A stretch of DNA of 64,000 nucleotides, taken from CATOSP01 sp034422355. Lineage in GTDB: Bacteria > Chloroflexota > Dehalococcoidia > Lucifugimonadales > UBA3495. Where the stretch lies: NCBI GenBank assembly GCA_034422355.1, contig DAOUJS010000146.1, forward strand, positions 29,155 through 93,154, read 5' to 3'. Under the pieces are notes generated by a model. It was not told the origin of the DNA and searched no databases. It saw nothing but the letters and a program-made list of their open reading frames with translations. Positions 26,595-35,691 of the stretch are shown one piece after another (the stretch's first letter is position 1; each line of letters starts with the position of its first letter). A program made the position numbers and the translations under genes.

Positions 26595-26655
26595 AAACGT
26601 GGATCCTCAGCGTCCGCTCCGGTCCTCCGCCAGTGTATGGGGCAACGTTCTCAGA
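26595..26655 (+). repeat. Dispersed ~65-bp repeat, copy D
   Basis: Shares GGATCCTCAGCG, CGCTCCGG and the ending GGGGCAACGTTCTCAG with copies A, B and F. It precedes the MFS gene; the upstream extension of that reading frame (MDPQRPLRSS) is merely this repeat translated. Confidence 0.5.
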
Positions 26656-26712
26656 TATGAAGGGCCGCACAGGTTGCAGCAAGAAGAAGGTCAAACAGGC
26701 TCCAAGACCCGC

Positions 26713-28005
26713 ATGTCCCTTCCGCCCGCCCTCCAGTATCCGGCATACCGCCTCTACTGGCTTGGGATGCTGGTCTCGGTCAGCGGGTTTCAGATGTTCC
26801 GTGCGGCCCAGGCCTGGTTTGTCTATGAACTGACCGGATCTCCTCTTTTCCTGGGCTACGCCGCCGCCGCCAGCGCCGCGCCCGGCATCGTATTCAACCT
26901 CTTCGGCGGTGTGTTCGCCGACAAGCTGGACAAACGCCTGCTGGTAATGGCCACCCAGGCAGCCAATGCCGGCCTGATCCTCCTCCTCGGCATAATGACT
27001 CTGTTGGACGTCGTGGAGGTCTGGCACGTACTGGTCATAGTGTTTCTGTCCGGCTCGGTGGAAGCTTTTGACACCCCGGCGCGCCAGGCAATCTATCCCC
27101 ACCTGATAGATCGTCGGGCAATGATGAGTGCCGTCGCGTTGAACTCCTCGGTCTGGTCGGGCAACCGTATCGTCGCCCCGGCGATTGCGGGCTTCATCAT
27201 CGCCCTGACCAATATGGAGACCTCGTTCTTCGTCGCCGCCTTCTGCTTTTCCGTAATGGCGGTCGTCATGGTTTTTCTGAAAGTACCCGCCATACCACAG
27301 GGAGGCCGGGGCAACCCCCTTCAGGATATGTTCGAGGGGCTGAGTTTCATCGGCCGCAACTCCATATTCTCCTTCCTGATCGGGATGACCTTCTTCAACA
27401 GCTTCTTTGGCATGGCCTACGTCTTCCTGATGCCCATGTTCGCCCAGGACAGCCTTGGCTTGGGCGCGGGCGAGTACGGCACGCTCCTGAGTGCCGGCGG
27501 CGTCGGCTCGCTGCTCGTGACCCTCTGGCTCGGTTCCAGGAGGGACACCCGGTACAAAGGGCTGCTGATAATCGGTGGCGCAGTGTTGTTCGGCATATCG
27601 CTGATCGTGTTTGGGATCACATCCAAGTACATCGGCTCCTTCGAGCTGGCGCTGGTAATCCTGTTCCTGATGGGCGCCGTCACGTCGACCTACATGATCT
27701 CGATTCAGAGTTCGCTGCAAATGATGGTGCCCGACCGGATGCGCGGTCGGGTCATGGGCTTCTACGGCATGACCTGGAGCATAATGCCCATGGGAGGGCT
27801 ACAGGCGGGGGCTTTGGCCAACATCGCATTCATCGGAGCGCCCTTTGCCGTGGTCATAGGCGGGCTGGCAGTGGCCGCCTTTGCCATCGGCCCGGCCCTG
27901 CTCAACGGAAAAGTGCGCAACCTGGGCTGGGAGCTCAACCAGGCCGAAACAGCAGCCGTGGCAGACCTCCAACCCCAGCCGGCCACGTCTTCAAGCGACA
28001 ATTGA
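26713..28005 (+). CDS. MFS transporter (EntS-like exporter family)
   Basis: A 430-residue protein with about twelve membrane helices. MFS features: GVFADKLDKRLLVMATQ (the GxxxD-R loop between helices 2 and 3), SGSVEAFDTPARQAIYPHL (typical of the MFS_3/enterobactin-exporter group) and SLQMMVPDRMRGRVMGFYGM in the second half. It likely exports a small molecule; substrate unknown. The ATG at 26713 is chosen because the frame upstream (to 26599) is repeat-derived. No strong ribosome site is seen. Confidence 0.8.
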   Translation: MSLPPALQYPAYRLYWLGMLVSVSGFQMFRAAQAWFVYELTGSPLFLGYAAAASAAPGIVFNLFGGVFADKLDKRLLVMATQAANAGLILLLGIMTLLDVVEVWHVLVIVFLSGSVEAFDTPARQAIYPHLIDRRAMMSAVALNSSVWSGNRIVAPAIAGFIIALTNMETSFFVAAFCFSVMAVVMVFLKVPAIPQGGRGNPLQDMFEGLSFIGRNSIFSFLIGMTFFNSFFGMAYVFLMPMFAQDSLGLGAGEYGTLLSAGGVGSLLVTLWLGSRRDTRYKGLLIIGGAVLFGISLIVFGITSKYIGSFELALVILFLMGAVTSTYMISIQSSLQMMVPDRMRGRVMGFYGMTWSIMPMGGLQAGALANIAFIGAPFAVVIGGLAVAAFAIGPALLNGKVRNLGWELNQAETAAVADLQPQPATSSSDN

Positions 28006-28055
28006 ACCCTGCACCCCGCACGTCAGACACGCTAATCACCGCATTTGCGCCGTCG

Positions 28056-28084
28056 TTGACATGCGATTGGGCTGCGGTTACACT
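28056..28084 (+). promoter_or_regulatory. Promoter of the hemA-cobalamin cluster
   Basis: Consensus TTGACA (28056-28061), 17-base spacer, TACACT (28079-28084). The predicted transcript starts about 15 bases before the hemA TTG, leaving no room for a leader riboswitch. Confidence 0.75.
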
Positions 28085-28104
28085 CCAACCTGGGCAGGTA
28101 TATA

Positions 28105-29463
28105 TTGCAGCAGTCTTTGTTGGGATTTCTCGTTGTCGGACTGAACCACCGTAGCGCGCCCTTGGAAGTGCGCGAAAGGTTATCCCTTAACCCCGGCCAG
28201 ATACCCGGCGCATTGGCAGCCATGGACCAATTCGGGGTTCCCGGCGCTATTATTTCCACATGCAACCGCTCCGAGTTTTACACTCTGGAGCCGAGTGGCC
28301 CTGTGGGCGCCGGACACTCCCAAGGACGGATCCTCAACAGCCGGGGCGGCCCCACCCCGGGTACGGAGCCGCATTCTCAGTGGGGAATCGGTGACCGACG
28401 ATGCAGGGAATTCCTGGTCGACTACTTCGACATTCCACTGGTGGAAGTTGAGCGATACCTGTACTGCCACCGGGACCAGGACTGCATCAGACACCTGTTT
28501 CGCGTTGCTTCCAGCCTGGACTCCATGATTCAGGGTGAGGACCAGATCATAGGCCAGGTCCGGGAGTCCCTGGAAATCGCGTTGCACGCAGGGACCATCA
28601 AGGGCCCCCTGCTCCAGTTGTTCCAGCAGGCGCTCCGCGTGGGACGGAAGGTGCGCCGGGAAACCGGAATCGGAAAGAACGCGCTCTCCGTCAGCCGCGC
28701 CTGCGTCGAGATGGCCAGGGGCACACTGGGAGACCTGAGTCAACTCCAGGCGATGGTGGTAGGCGCAGGAGATGCCGCCGGGCTGGCTGCGAAAGTCCTG
28801 AACCTGTCCGGGGTCAGGGAAATAACCGTGACCAACCGCACCCATGAACGTGCGCAGGAACTGGCAAGGAATCTTTCCGGCCGGGCGGTCCCGTTCAACT
28901 GTATGCAAGGAGCGCTCACGCAGGCCGACCTGGTAATTTCCTGCACCGGTTCTCCCGGCTACGTCCTGACTTCTGGGGCTGTAAAGTCTGCAATGGAGGC
29001 ACGGCCGGACCGCCCGTTGTTCCTGCTGGACATAGCCGTTCCCCGGGACATTGACCCCGCTTCTGCAAACATCGGCAATGTGACCCTACATGACGTAGAC
29101 GACCTGGACGCGATTTCCGACACATACCGGCTGGAGCGGACCGCCGAGGCAGGAGAGGCAGAGCAGGTCGTCGAGGAAGAGACCGGCAAGTTCGTCGATT
29201 GGTGCGCCGCTCAAAGGTCTCTGTCCACCGTCGTGGCGTTAAGGGAGCAGGCCGAACAGATGCGCCTGCACGAGATTCAGAAGACCGTTCGCAGAGCAGA
29301 CCTGGAGTTCAACCCCGAGCAGATAGCCGCCTTGGACGCAATGACCAAAGCGCTGGTCAAAAAGCTGCTACACGGTCCGACGGTCTACCTGAAGGACCAC
29401 GGCGACTCCGTAGACTTGGGCTTGACCAGGGAAATGTTTCAGCTACCACAGGAAGACCCATAA
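28105..29463 (+). CDS. hemA: Glutamyl-tRNA reductase
   Basis: HemA reduces glutamyl-tRNA to glutamate-1-semialdehyde, the entry to tetrapyrroles. Motifs: VVGLNHRSAPLEVRERL, catalytic ISTCNRSEFY (Cys53), MIQGEDQIIGQV, and the NADPH Rossmann stretch VVGAGDAAGLAAKV; the C-terminal dimerisation helix is complete. Length is 452 residues from a TTG start (a second TTG is four codons in). Unusual: about 30 extra residues at roughly 63-95 (EPSGPVGAGHSQGR onward), largely encoded by a dispersed repeat. It leads the cobalamin cluster, so heme/corrin precursors are made together. Confidence 0.93.
   Translation: MQQSLLGFLVVGLNHRSAPLEVRERLSLNPGQIPGALAAMDQFGVPGAIISTCNRSEFYTLEPSGPVGAGHSQGRILNSRGGPTPGTEPHSQWGIGDRRCREFLVDYFDIPLVEVERYLYCHRDQDCIRHLFRVASSLDSMIQGEDQIIGQVRESLEIALHAGTIKGPLLQLFQQALRVGRKVRRETGIGKNALSVSRACVEMARGTLGDLSQLQAMVVGAGDAAGLAAKVLNLSGVREITVTNRTHERAQELARNLSGRAVPFNCMQGALTQADLVISCTGSPGYVLTSGAVKSAMEARPDRPLFLLDIAVPRDIDPASANIGNVTLHDVDDLDAISDTYRLERTAEAGEAEQVVEEETGKFVDWCAAQRSLSTVVALREQAEQMRLHEIQKTVRRADLEFNPEQIAALDAMTKALVKKLLHGPTVYLKDHGDSVDLGLTREMFQLPQEDP
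28324..28386 (+). repeat. Dispersed ~65-bp repeat, copy B, inside hemA
   Basis: Begins GGACGGATCCTCAACAGCCG and ends GCATTCTCAGTGGGG, resembling copies A and D. It is in frame within hemA and encodes about residues 74-94, part of a non-conserved insertion after the active-site Cys. Confidence 0.5.
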
Positions 29464-29535
29464 CGGCCCGGCCCTCTAGCTGCGGCAAACTGACCGACAA
29501 GTCTTGGAGCATCAACAAAGTCTCACACAGTGACC

Positions 29536-30189
29536 ATGCCATCTCTAGTTGATAAATACGCCCTGCTCCCCAACGAGATCGACGACCTCAGCCTCCGCAT
29601 GGTGGAAGACTCCCTGCCAGAGTCTCTCGATCTGACCGGCGGGGAACGCTACGTGGCGTGCCGCATCGTGCGCGCGGAAGGGGACCCTGACATCGCCTCT
29701 GACATCCGTTTCAGTCCCGGGTCCGTGGAGCGCGGACTCGATGCACTGAAGAATGGGGCTGATGTTGTCACCGACGTCCGCATGGTCCAGGTGGGCATAT
29801 CCCGTGCATTGCTCAACCGTTACGGAGTTTCGACCCACTGCATGATTGACACCCCGCAGACCCATGAAAGAGCGCGAAGGGAAGGCACGACCCGTTCCGT
29901 GGCGGCGGTCCGGGAGCTTGCCCCGCAGATGGAAGGCGCGGTGGTGGCCGTCGGCAATGCCCCAACCGCCCTGCTGGCCCTTCTGGATCTAATCAGGAAC
30001 GGCGAGGTATCCCCGGCCCTCGTCATAGGGATGCCTGTGGGCTTCGTCGCTTGCGCCGAGTCCAAGGACGAGCTAATCGCAACCGACGTCCCGTATATGA
30101 CCATCGTCGGGCGCAGGGGCGGCAGCTCTGCCGCCGCCGCAACGGTAAACGCACTGCTGGGACTGATGTCCCATGGAGCAACGTCATGA
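29536..30189 (+). CDS. cbiC: Cobalt-precorrin-8 methylmutase
   Basis: CbiC moves the C-11 methyl to C-12 to form cobyrinate. The protein (about 217 residues from the ATG at 29536; a GTG lies two codons upstream) has DIASDIRFSPGSVERGLDAL, DVRMVQVGISR, the catalytic His region THCMIDTPQT, AVGNAPTALLALL and VGMPVGFVACAESK. The final TGA overlaps the next gene's ATG (ATGA). Confidence 0.92.
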   Translation: MPSLVDKYALLPNEIDDLSLRMVEDSLPESLDLTGGERYVACRIVRAEGDPDIASDIRFSPGSVERGLDALKNGADVVTDVRMVQVGISRALLNRYGVSTHCMIDTPQTHERARREGTTRSVAAVRELAPQMEGAVVAVGNAPTALLALLDLIRNGEVSPALVIGMPVGFVACAESKDELIATDVPYMTIVGRRGGSSAAAATVNALLGLMSHGATS

Positions 30190-31100
30190 CCCAAGTGAAT
30201 CGTCCCGACTCCAGGGCGGACAATAATAGTCCCCGCGGCCCCTGGGGTGTGGTGCTGGTTGCCCACGGCAGCCAGCGGGGGGCCACGTCCGCCGAATGTT
30301 CCTGCTCCTGGGGCATTCCGGAGTCGGAAACGCCGGAGTGGTGCCTTCATTGCCCCAACACTCCCAAAGGACTCAACGACGCCACCGTCCGGCTCCAGGA
30401 AGCGCTGGGAGAGGACCGGGCCAGGGTGCAGCTCTCCTGCCTGGAGTTCATAGAACCCCGGCCGGACCAGACGATTCAGGATATGGCCGCCCAGGGATTG
30501 CAACGGGTAGTAGTTATGCCCTACCTGCTTGGCCAGGGAAAGCACGTTACCCTGGAAATGGACGAAGTGCTGGATGAGGTGAGGGGCGACCTGCCGGGCG
30601 TGGACCTTCATCTGGCCGATGTGCTCGGACCAGACCAGCGGATGGCCGATGTGGTGGTGGAACGGGTCCTGTCTCTGGACAGCCCGCCCCCGTCCGAATC
30701 GCATACGACAGGAGTTCTGATAGTTAAGGCCGGCACCAAGAACCAGTACGACGATTGCATCTGGCTCCACGAGTTGGGCAGTATCGTGGAGTCAGACTTG
30801 GGCGAGGGCTACGCCGTGGCCGTAGCCCAGTCCCACTACGGAGACCCTACCGTAGAAACAGGTGCAGCCCAACTCGTGGACGACCGTGGGGTATCCCGCA
30901 TAGTCGTCGTTCCGTATGTCTTCTTCCCCGGCCTGATCCTGAAGCGAAACGTGCTGGGAGGGTTGGACAGGCTGAGCGCCAAGTATCCGCATATCTTCAT
31001 GGCCGTTACCCCCCCGTTGGGCACCGACGAAAGAGTGGTCCAGGTGGCAGCCGACCGCGTCCGCCAGGTGTGGGACCGGGCCGGGCAGCACAGTCACTAG
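30186..31100 (+). CDS. cbiX: Sirohydrochlorin cobaltochelatase, two-domain CbiX
   Basis: CbiX inserts cobalt into sirohydrochlorin. The 304-residue protein has two tandem chelatase domains: GVVLVAHGSQRG at the N-terminus with the metal-binding His27, and a second half beginning GVLIVKAGTKN. Metal ligands are usually His in each half; here the second-half HGS is altered to KAGT. A Cys cluster (Cys38, 40, 53, 56: CSC then CLHC) is inserted just after the first active site and may bind a metal or Fe-S cluster. Start at 30186 overlaps cbiC by 4 bases. Confidence 0.85.
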   Translation: MTQVNRPDSRADNNSPRGPWGVVLVAHGSQRGATSAECSCSWGIPESETPEWCLHCPNTPKGLNDATVRLQEALGEDRARVQLSCLEFIEPRPDQTIQDMAAQGLQRVVVMPYLLGQGKHVTLEMDEVLDEVRGDLPGVDLHLADVLGPDQRMADVVVERVLSLDSPPPSESHTTGVLIVKAGTKNQYDDCIWLHELGSIVESDLGEGYAVAVAQSHYGDPTVETGAAQLVDDRGVSRIVVVPYVFFPGLILKRNVLGGLDRLSAKYPHIFMAVTPPLGTDERVVQVAADRVRQVWDRAGQHSH

Positions 31101-31126
31101 AGCAACTGCAGAAGCAAGAGTCCAAG

Positions 31127-32326
31127 ATGACCGAACAGTCCAACAGCCAGACCCATGGCGAAAGCGACTACAGCCGCCAGACGGTGCGCCGGCGCGGGAT
31201 GCGCACCGGGTACACCACCGGGTCCACCGCCGCGGCTGCAACCAAGGCCGCTGCACTGACCTTGCTGACCGGAAACGAGACCCGTGACGTCACCATATCC
31301 CTGCCGGTGGGGCGGGATGCAGAATTCTCGGCACACAGGAGCGAGATCTCGGCAGACGGCGGCAGAGTAACCTGTGCCGTTCTCAAGGACGGGGGAGACG
31401 ACCCGGACGTGACCCACGGAGCGGAGATTTGCGCCACGGTCTCCCTTGAGCCCAGCGGCACGGTGGGCGACCCGGTACGCGGAGGCGTGGGCGTCGGCAC
31501 CGTCACCCGTCCGGGCACCGGCATCCCGGTGGGAGACCCGGCGATAACACGAGTGCCCAAGCGCATGATTCTCCAGTCGTTGGAGGACGCCGCTGCACTA
31601 TGCGGCCTGCCCGACGGGATGGAGTTGGCCGTCGAGATCTCGGTGCCTGACGGAGTGGAAATAGCCAAGAAGACCACCAACAGCCGTCTGGGAATCCTGG
31701 ATGGCATCTCCATACTGGGAAGCACCGGCGTGGTGCAGCCCTATTCCACCGCCGCGTGGCGGGCCAGCGTCCATCTCGCCATCGACGTGGCGGCGGCCAA
31801 CGACCTGTCTCACCTGGTGCTGACCACCGGCACGCGCAGCGAGGCGTTCGCCAAGCAGCGCCTCGACCTGCCGGACATGGCGTACATCGAAGCAGGGATT
31901 TTCAGCGGACATTCGATGAAGCGATGCGTCATGCGGCAGGTGGGCCGCGCGACCCACGCCGGCATGGTGGGCAAATTCTCCAAAATGGCGATGGGCTACT
32001 TCGTCACCCACGTCGCGGGCAACCAGGTGGACACGTCATTTCTTGCCAGGCTTGCCGCCGAATGCGGCGCTTCTCCCAAGGTGCAGGAAGAGATGGCCGG
32101 AGCCGCCAGCGCCCGCCACTTCCAGGAAATCGCCCAGGAAAACTCGCTCCTTTCGGTGTTTCCCCTGATGTGCCAGCGTGTCTGCGAGCAAAGTCAGAAG
32201 TATCTGGGGGACGACTCCGAGTCCCTGGTCATAGATGCCCTTTGTTTCGACTTCGACGGCACCCTGCTGGGGTCTGCATCCACGTCCCCGGACGGCATCC
32301 CGCTCCTTCCCGACCCCGGAGCCTAG
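31127..32326 (+). CDS. cbiD: Cobalt-precorrin-5B C1-methyltransferase
   Basis: CbiD methylates C-1 in the oxygen-independent pathway. The 399-residue protein begins with a hydrophilic leader then RTGYTTGSTAAAATKAA, the CbiD hallmark, followed by PVRGGVGVGTVTRPGTGIPVGD, the GILDGISILGSTGVVQPYS loop and GKFSKMAMGYFVTHV. The frame opens upstream at 30755 inside cbiX; I start at the ATG at 31127. The presence of cbiD with cbiG shows the anaerobic (early cobalt) route. Confidence 0.94.
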   Translation: MTEQSNSQTHGESDYSRQTVRRRGMRTGYTTGSTAAAATKAAALTLLTGNETRDVTISLPVGRDAEFSAHRSEISADGGRVTCAVLKDGGDDPDVTHGAEICATVSLEPSGTVGDPVRGGVGVGTVTRPGTGIPVGDPAITRVPKRMILQSLEDAAALCGLPDGMELAVEISVPDGVEIAKKTTNSRLGILDGISILGSTGVVQPYSTAAWRASVHLAIDVAAANDLSHLVLTTGTRSEAFAKQRLDLPDMAYIEAGIFSGHSMKRCVMRQVGRATHAGMVGKFSKMAMGYFVTHVAGNQVDTSFLARLAAECGASPKVQEEMAGAASARHFQEIAQENSLLSVFPLMCQRVCEQSQKYLGDDSESLVIDALCFDFDGTLLGSASTSPDGIPLLPDPGA

Positions 32327-32330
32327 TCTC

Positions 32331-32945
32331 ATGGTTGAGACCCGCAATTCTACTGCGTATAGGCCACTGGGTCTCTCTGACGAGGACTTCGAGCAGCGCC
32401 GTCCTCTCAGAGGCCAGATCACCAAGCGGGAAGTGCGGGCCATGACCCTTTATTCCCTGGGTCTGAGACCGGACAGCATCGTCTGGGACATTGGCGCGGG
32501 CACAGGGTCCGTCTCGGTGGAAGCCGGGCTGATCGCCTGCCAGGGAAGGGTCTACGCCATCGAACGGGATGAACAGAGCATCCCCCTTCTGCAACACAAC
32601 CTGGACCGGTGGGGCGGCGGCAATGTGTCCATCGTGCCGGGAGAGGCTCCGGAGGCGCTGGCCCAGTTACCAGACCCGGACTCAGTATTCGTGGGCGGCA
32701 GCGGCGGCAACCTGGAGGGAATCCTGGATGTTGTGGGGCAGCGCATCTCCCGCGCAGGCAACATCGTAGCCAACCTGGCCGCCCTGGAACGCACCCAGGA
32801 GGTCTACCGGCGACTCAGTGACATGGGGTTCGCAACCGATCTGGTTATGGTAAGCGCAGCGCGGGGAAAGCAACTGCCGGACGGCACTCTCCGCCTGGAG
32901 TCACTGAACCCTGTATTCATCGTGACGGCCAGGCGGGAGGAGTAG
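32331..32945 (+). CDS. cbiT: Cobalt-precorrin-6B C15-methyltransferase (decarboxylating)
   Basis: CbiT methylates C-15 and decarboxylates C-12. The 204-residue protein has FEQRRPLRGQITKREVRAMTL, the SAM loop VWDIGAGTGSVSVEAG, VYAIERDEQSI and PDSVFVGGSGGNLEGIL, all CbiT-specific. It starts 4 bases after the cbiD stop. The CbiE C5-methyltransferase half that is fused in CobL is absent here and must be elsewhere. Confidence 0.93.
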   Translation: MVETRNSTAYRPLGLSDEDFEQRRPLRGQITKREVRAMTLYSLGLRPDSIVWDIGAGTGSVSVEAGLIACQGRVYAIERDEQSIPLLQHNLDRWGGGNVSIVPGEAPEALAQLPDPDSVFVGGSGGNLEGILDVVGQRISRAGNIVANLAALERTQEVYRRLSDMGFATDLVMVSAARGKQLPDGTLRLESLNPVFIVTARREE

Positions 32946-32949
32946 TGGA

Positions 32950-33675
32950 ATGAGCGTTGGAGAGTCCACCGCCAGGTTTGGCTGCCTGTATGGGGTTGGG
33001 GTCGGACCCGGCGACCCGGAGTTGGTCACGCTCAAGGCAATGCGGGTGCTTCAGGAAGTCCCGGTCATTTGCGTCCCTCAGGCTGAGACCAGCCGGGACA
33101 GCTACGCGCTGGAAATCGTCAAGAGCTATCTTGACGAGGACAAGCAGGAAATCCTGCGCCTTACCTTCCCGACCGATGACGAGGAAGCGGCGGGCGCGGT
33201 GTGGCGGGGAGCGGCTAATTCGGTTGGGGAGCGGCTCGCCAAGTCCCAGGACGTCGCTTTCATCACCGAAGGCGACCCAATGCTGTACAGCACGTTCTCC
33301 TATGTTCTAGACGCAGTCTGCCAAAACTTCCCGGAGGCCCAGGTAGAGATCATCCCCGGCGTTTCCTCGGTAATGGCGGCGGCGGCCAGCGCCGGTGTTC
33401 CCCTGGTCACCCACGGGCAGAGGCTGGCTATCCTGCCGGCGGTCTATGGCATCGACGACCTTTCCGAGGCCATCGCCAACTACGACACTATCGTTCTGAT
33501 GAAAGTGAACCGGACGCTGCTGCAAGCCCTGGCCAACCTGGAGCAACTGGGGCTGGCGGGAAAGGGCATTTACGTACGCAGGGCTTCCACTGCCAGAGAA
33601 GAAGTCGTCCGGGACCTGCGCCGCCTGTCCTCCGAGGACTTGGACTACTTCTCCCTTCTCATCATCAAGAGGTAA
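32950..33675 (+). CDS. cbiL: Cobalt-precorrin-2 C20-methyltransferase
   Basis: CbiL/CobI methylates C-20 of the factor II ring. The 241-residue class III methyltransferase has YGVGVGPGDPELVTLKA, the FITEGDPMLYSTFSYVL substrate loop and IIPGVSSVMAAAASAGVPL, with the long spacing typical of CobI/CbiL. It lies 4 bases after cbiT and 5 bases before cbiF. Confidence 0.92.
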   Translation: MSVGESTARFGCLYGVGVGPGDPELVTLKAMRVLQEVPVICVPQAETSRDSYALEIVKSYLDEDKQEILRLTFPTDDEEAAGAVWRGAANSVGERLAKSQDVAFITEGDPMLYSTFSYVLDAVCQNFPEAQVEIIPGVSSVMAAAASAGVPLVTHGQRLAILPAVYGIDDLSEAIANYDTIVLMKVNRTLLQALANLEQLGLAGKGIYVRRASTAREEVVRDLRRLSSEDLDYFSLLIIKR

Positions 33676-33680
33676 CGAGT

Positions 33681-34490
33681 ATGACTATCACGACCGGCAA
33701 GGTCTACATCGTGGGCGGCGGCCCCGGCGACCCGGAACTGCTGACCCTGAAAGCCAAGTCCGTGATCGAATCGGCAGACGTGATTATCTACGCCGACTCG
33801 CTAGTCCACCCCTCCATCGTCGATTTCGCCAAGCCGGGAGCGGATGTCTACGGCAGCAAGACCTTGAGCCTGCCCGAGATAATGGACCTGACTCTCAAGT
33901 CAGTCCGGGAGGGGAAAACCGTTGCCCGGGTCCAGAGCGGCGATCCCTCCATCTATGGCGCGGTCCTGGAGCAGATGCGAGTCCTTGAGGCGGAAGGGGT
34001 TGACTTCGAGATCATACCCGGAGTGAGCGCAGCCTTCGCCGCTGCCGCCCGCCTGAAGACCGAGCTGACAGTCCCCGACGTTTCCCAGACAGTGATCATG
34101 ACCAGGTTCGAGGGGCGAGTGCCAATGCCCGCCGGAGAGCAACTCAAGGACCTGGCTGCCCACGGCTGTACCTTGGTCATTTTCCTGAGCATCACCCGGA
34201 TGTTCACTATCGTCCGCCAGCTTCTGGAGGCCGGGTACAGCGAGGATACCCCGGTGGCGGTGGTCTACCGGGTGGGCTGGCCCGATGAGCAGATCATCCG
34301 GGGAGACCTGACGGACATCGTGGTCAAAGTCCGGGAAGCGAAAATCACGCTCCAGGCCATGATCATGGTGGGGAAGGCTTTCGACCCCGGACTGCTCAAG
34401 ACCGAACCGGGCGCGGAAAACGGCTTCTCCTCCTCCCACCTTTACTCCAGCGACTACACCCATCTCTACCGCCGCGCCCAGGCAGGATAG
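33681..34490 (+). CDS. cbiF: Cobalt-precorrin-4 C11-methyltransferase
   Basis: CbiF/CobM methylates C-11. The 269-residue protein shows KVYIVGGGPGDPELLTLKA, IIYADSLVHPSI, VARVQSGDPSIYGA, the EIIPGVSAAFAAAARL loop and VYRVGWPDEQIIRG, characteristic of this methyltransferase. The tail HLYSSDYTHLYRR is also family-typical. It is tightly packed behind cbiL. Confidence 0.93.
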   Translation: MTITTGKVYIVGGGPGDPELLTLKAKSVIESADVIIYADSLVHPSIVDFAKPGADVYGSKTLSLPEIMDLTLKSVREGKTVARVQSGDPSIYGAVLEQMRVLEAEGVDFEIIPGVSAAFAAAARLKTELTVPDVSQTVIMTRFEGRVPMPAGEQLKDLAAHGCTLVIFLSITRMFTIVRQLLEAGYSEDTPVAVVYRVGWPDEQIIRGDLTDIVVKVREAKITLQAMIMVGKAFDPGLLKTEPGAENGFSSSHLYSSDYTHLYRRAQAG

Positions 34491-34545
34491 TCCTAAACAG
34501 CGCTACTATGGCTACCAAAGCGCCCATAGCGCAGAGTGTCCCGCG

Positions 34546-35691
34546 ATGAGCCACATAGCCGTAGTTGCCATATCCCGAAACGGTGCGCGTCTCGGACGGG
34601 GTCTCTCCGCTGCCCTTGCTCCCGACGCCGCCTTTTTCGTTGACCGGCGGTTCATGCTCCACGGGGACAATGGGCATCCCTTCGACCTCCCGGCCAGGCC
34701 CGTGGTCCAGCAGGCATTCCGGGGCTACGAGTCCCTGGTCTTGATCATGCCGGTGGGGGCAGCGATACGCTTGTTGGCGCCCATGTTGGTCCACAAGCAC
34801 CACGACGCCGGGGTGGTCTGCGTAGATGACGCCGGAACTTTCGCGGTCAGCCTGCTCTCCGGCCATTTCGGAGGCGCGGACCGGTTGACCCGGCGGGTCG
34901 CCGCGATCATTGGCGCGACTCCCGTCATCACTTCGGCATCCCACACCGGCGGAACACTCGCCGTTGACTTGCTGGGCGAGGATATGGGCTGGACGTTGGA
35001 GGCCGACTCGACCACCGTTACCAGGTCCAGCGCCGCCGTGGTGAACGGCGACCCGGTTGGAGTCTACCAGTGCGCCGGAGAACGCGACTGGTGGCAGCCG
35101 GGCTCACCTCTGCCGGCGAACATTCACCTCTTCGCCAGCCTGGAAGAACTTGCCTCGTCTCAATGCGCCGCCGCCCTGGTAATCAGCGATCAGGTCTGCC
35201 CCTCTCCCACGTCCCGCAGTGGATACGCCGAATCACTGCCGGGCAAGGCGGCGGTCGTCTACCGTCCCAAGAGCCTGGTAGTAGGAATGGGTTGCCGCCG
35301 GGGTGTGCCGCTGGATGAACTGGAGGCGCTGCTGGACGAAACACTGGAGCAGAACAACCTCGCCAGGGCCAGCGTCCGCTGCATCGCCACTGCCGAAATC
35401 AAGAGGGACGAAGTGGGCATCTTGCTTCTTGCAGAGAAGCTGGGAGTAAGTTTAGAGTGCTACAGTGTTGAGGACCTGAACTCCATATTCGAGACTGAGG
35501 ACACTCCGGAGCCTGCAAGCGTTCCCGGCAGACTTCGGCCCACCCCTTCACCTGTAGCGCACAGACTGCTGGGCGTGTGGGGAGTTTCCGAACCAGCAGC
35601 CCTGTTGGCTTCAGGGTCTCAAGGCTTACTCGTCACCCGGCAAAAGACCACCAGGGCCACAATTGCCGTGGCGCGCATCCCGTTTCCATGA
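34546..35691 (+). CDS. cbiG: Cobalt-precorrin-5A hydrolase
   Basis: CbiG opens the delta-lactone of cobalt-precorrin-5A, releasing acetaldehyde. The 381-residue protein has the N-terminal segment LIMPVGAAIRLLAPML, VVCVDDAGTFAVSLLSGHFGGAD and NEL-like region, then the C-terminal CobE-like domain VVGMGCRRGVPLDELEALL with IKRDEVGILLLAEKLG. It confirms the anaerobic pathway. The last 60 residues are long compared with many CbiG proteins. Confidence 0.9.
   Translation: MSHIAVVAISRNGARLGRGLSAALAPDAAFFVDRRFMLHGDNGHPFDLPARPVVQQAFRGYESLVLIMPVGAAIRLLAPMLVHKHHDAGVVCVDDAGTFAVSLLSGHFGGADRLTRRVAAIIGATPVITSASHTGGTLAVDLLGEDMGWTLEADSTTVTRSSAAVVNGDPVGVYQCAGERDWWQPGSPLPANIHLFASLEELASSQCAAALVISDQVCPSPTSRSGYAESLPGKAAVVYRPKSLVVGMGCRRGVPLDELEALLDETLEQNNLARASVRCIATAEIKRDEVGILLLAEKLGVSLECYSVEDLNSIFETEDTPEPASVPGRLRPTPSPVAHRLLGVWGVSEPAALLASGSQGLLVTRQKTTRATIAVARIPFP

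Noticed and set aside
26599..26712. N-terminal extension of the MFS transporter
   Set aside because: The extension encodes dispersed repeat copy D and lacks conservation; the MFS fold starts after 26713.
28006..28104. Cobalamin riboswitch before hemA
   Set aside because: No B12-box-like sequence is visible and the promoter places the transcript start about 15 bases before the gene.
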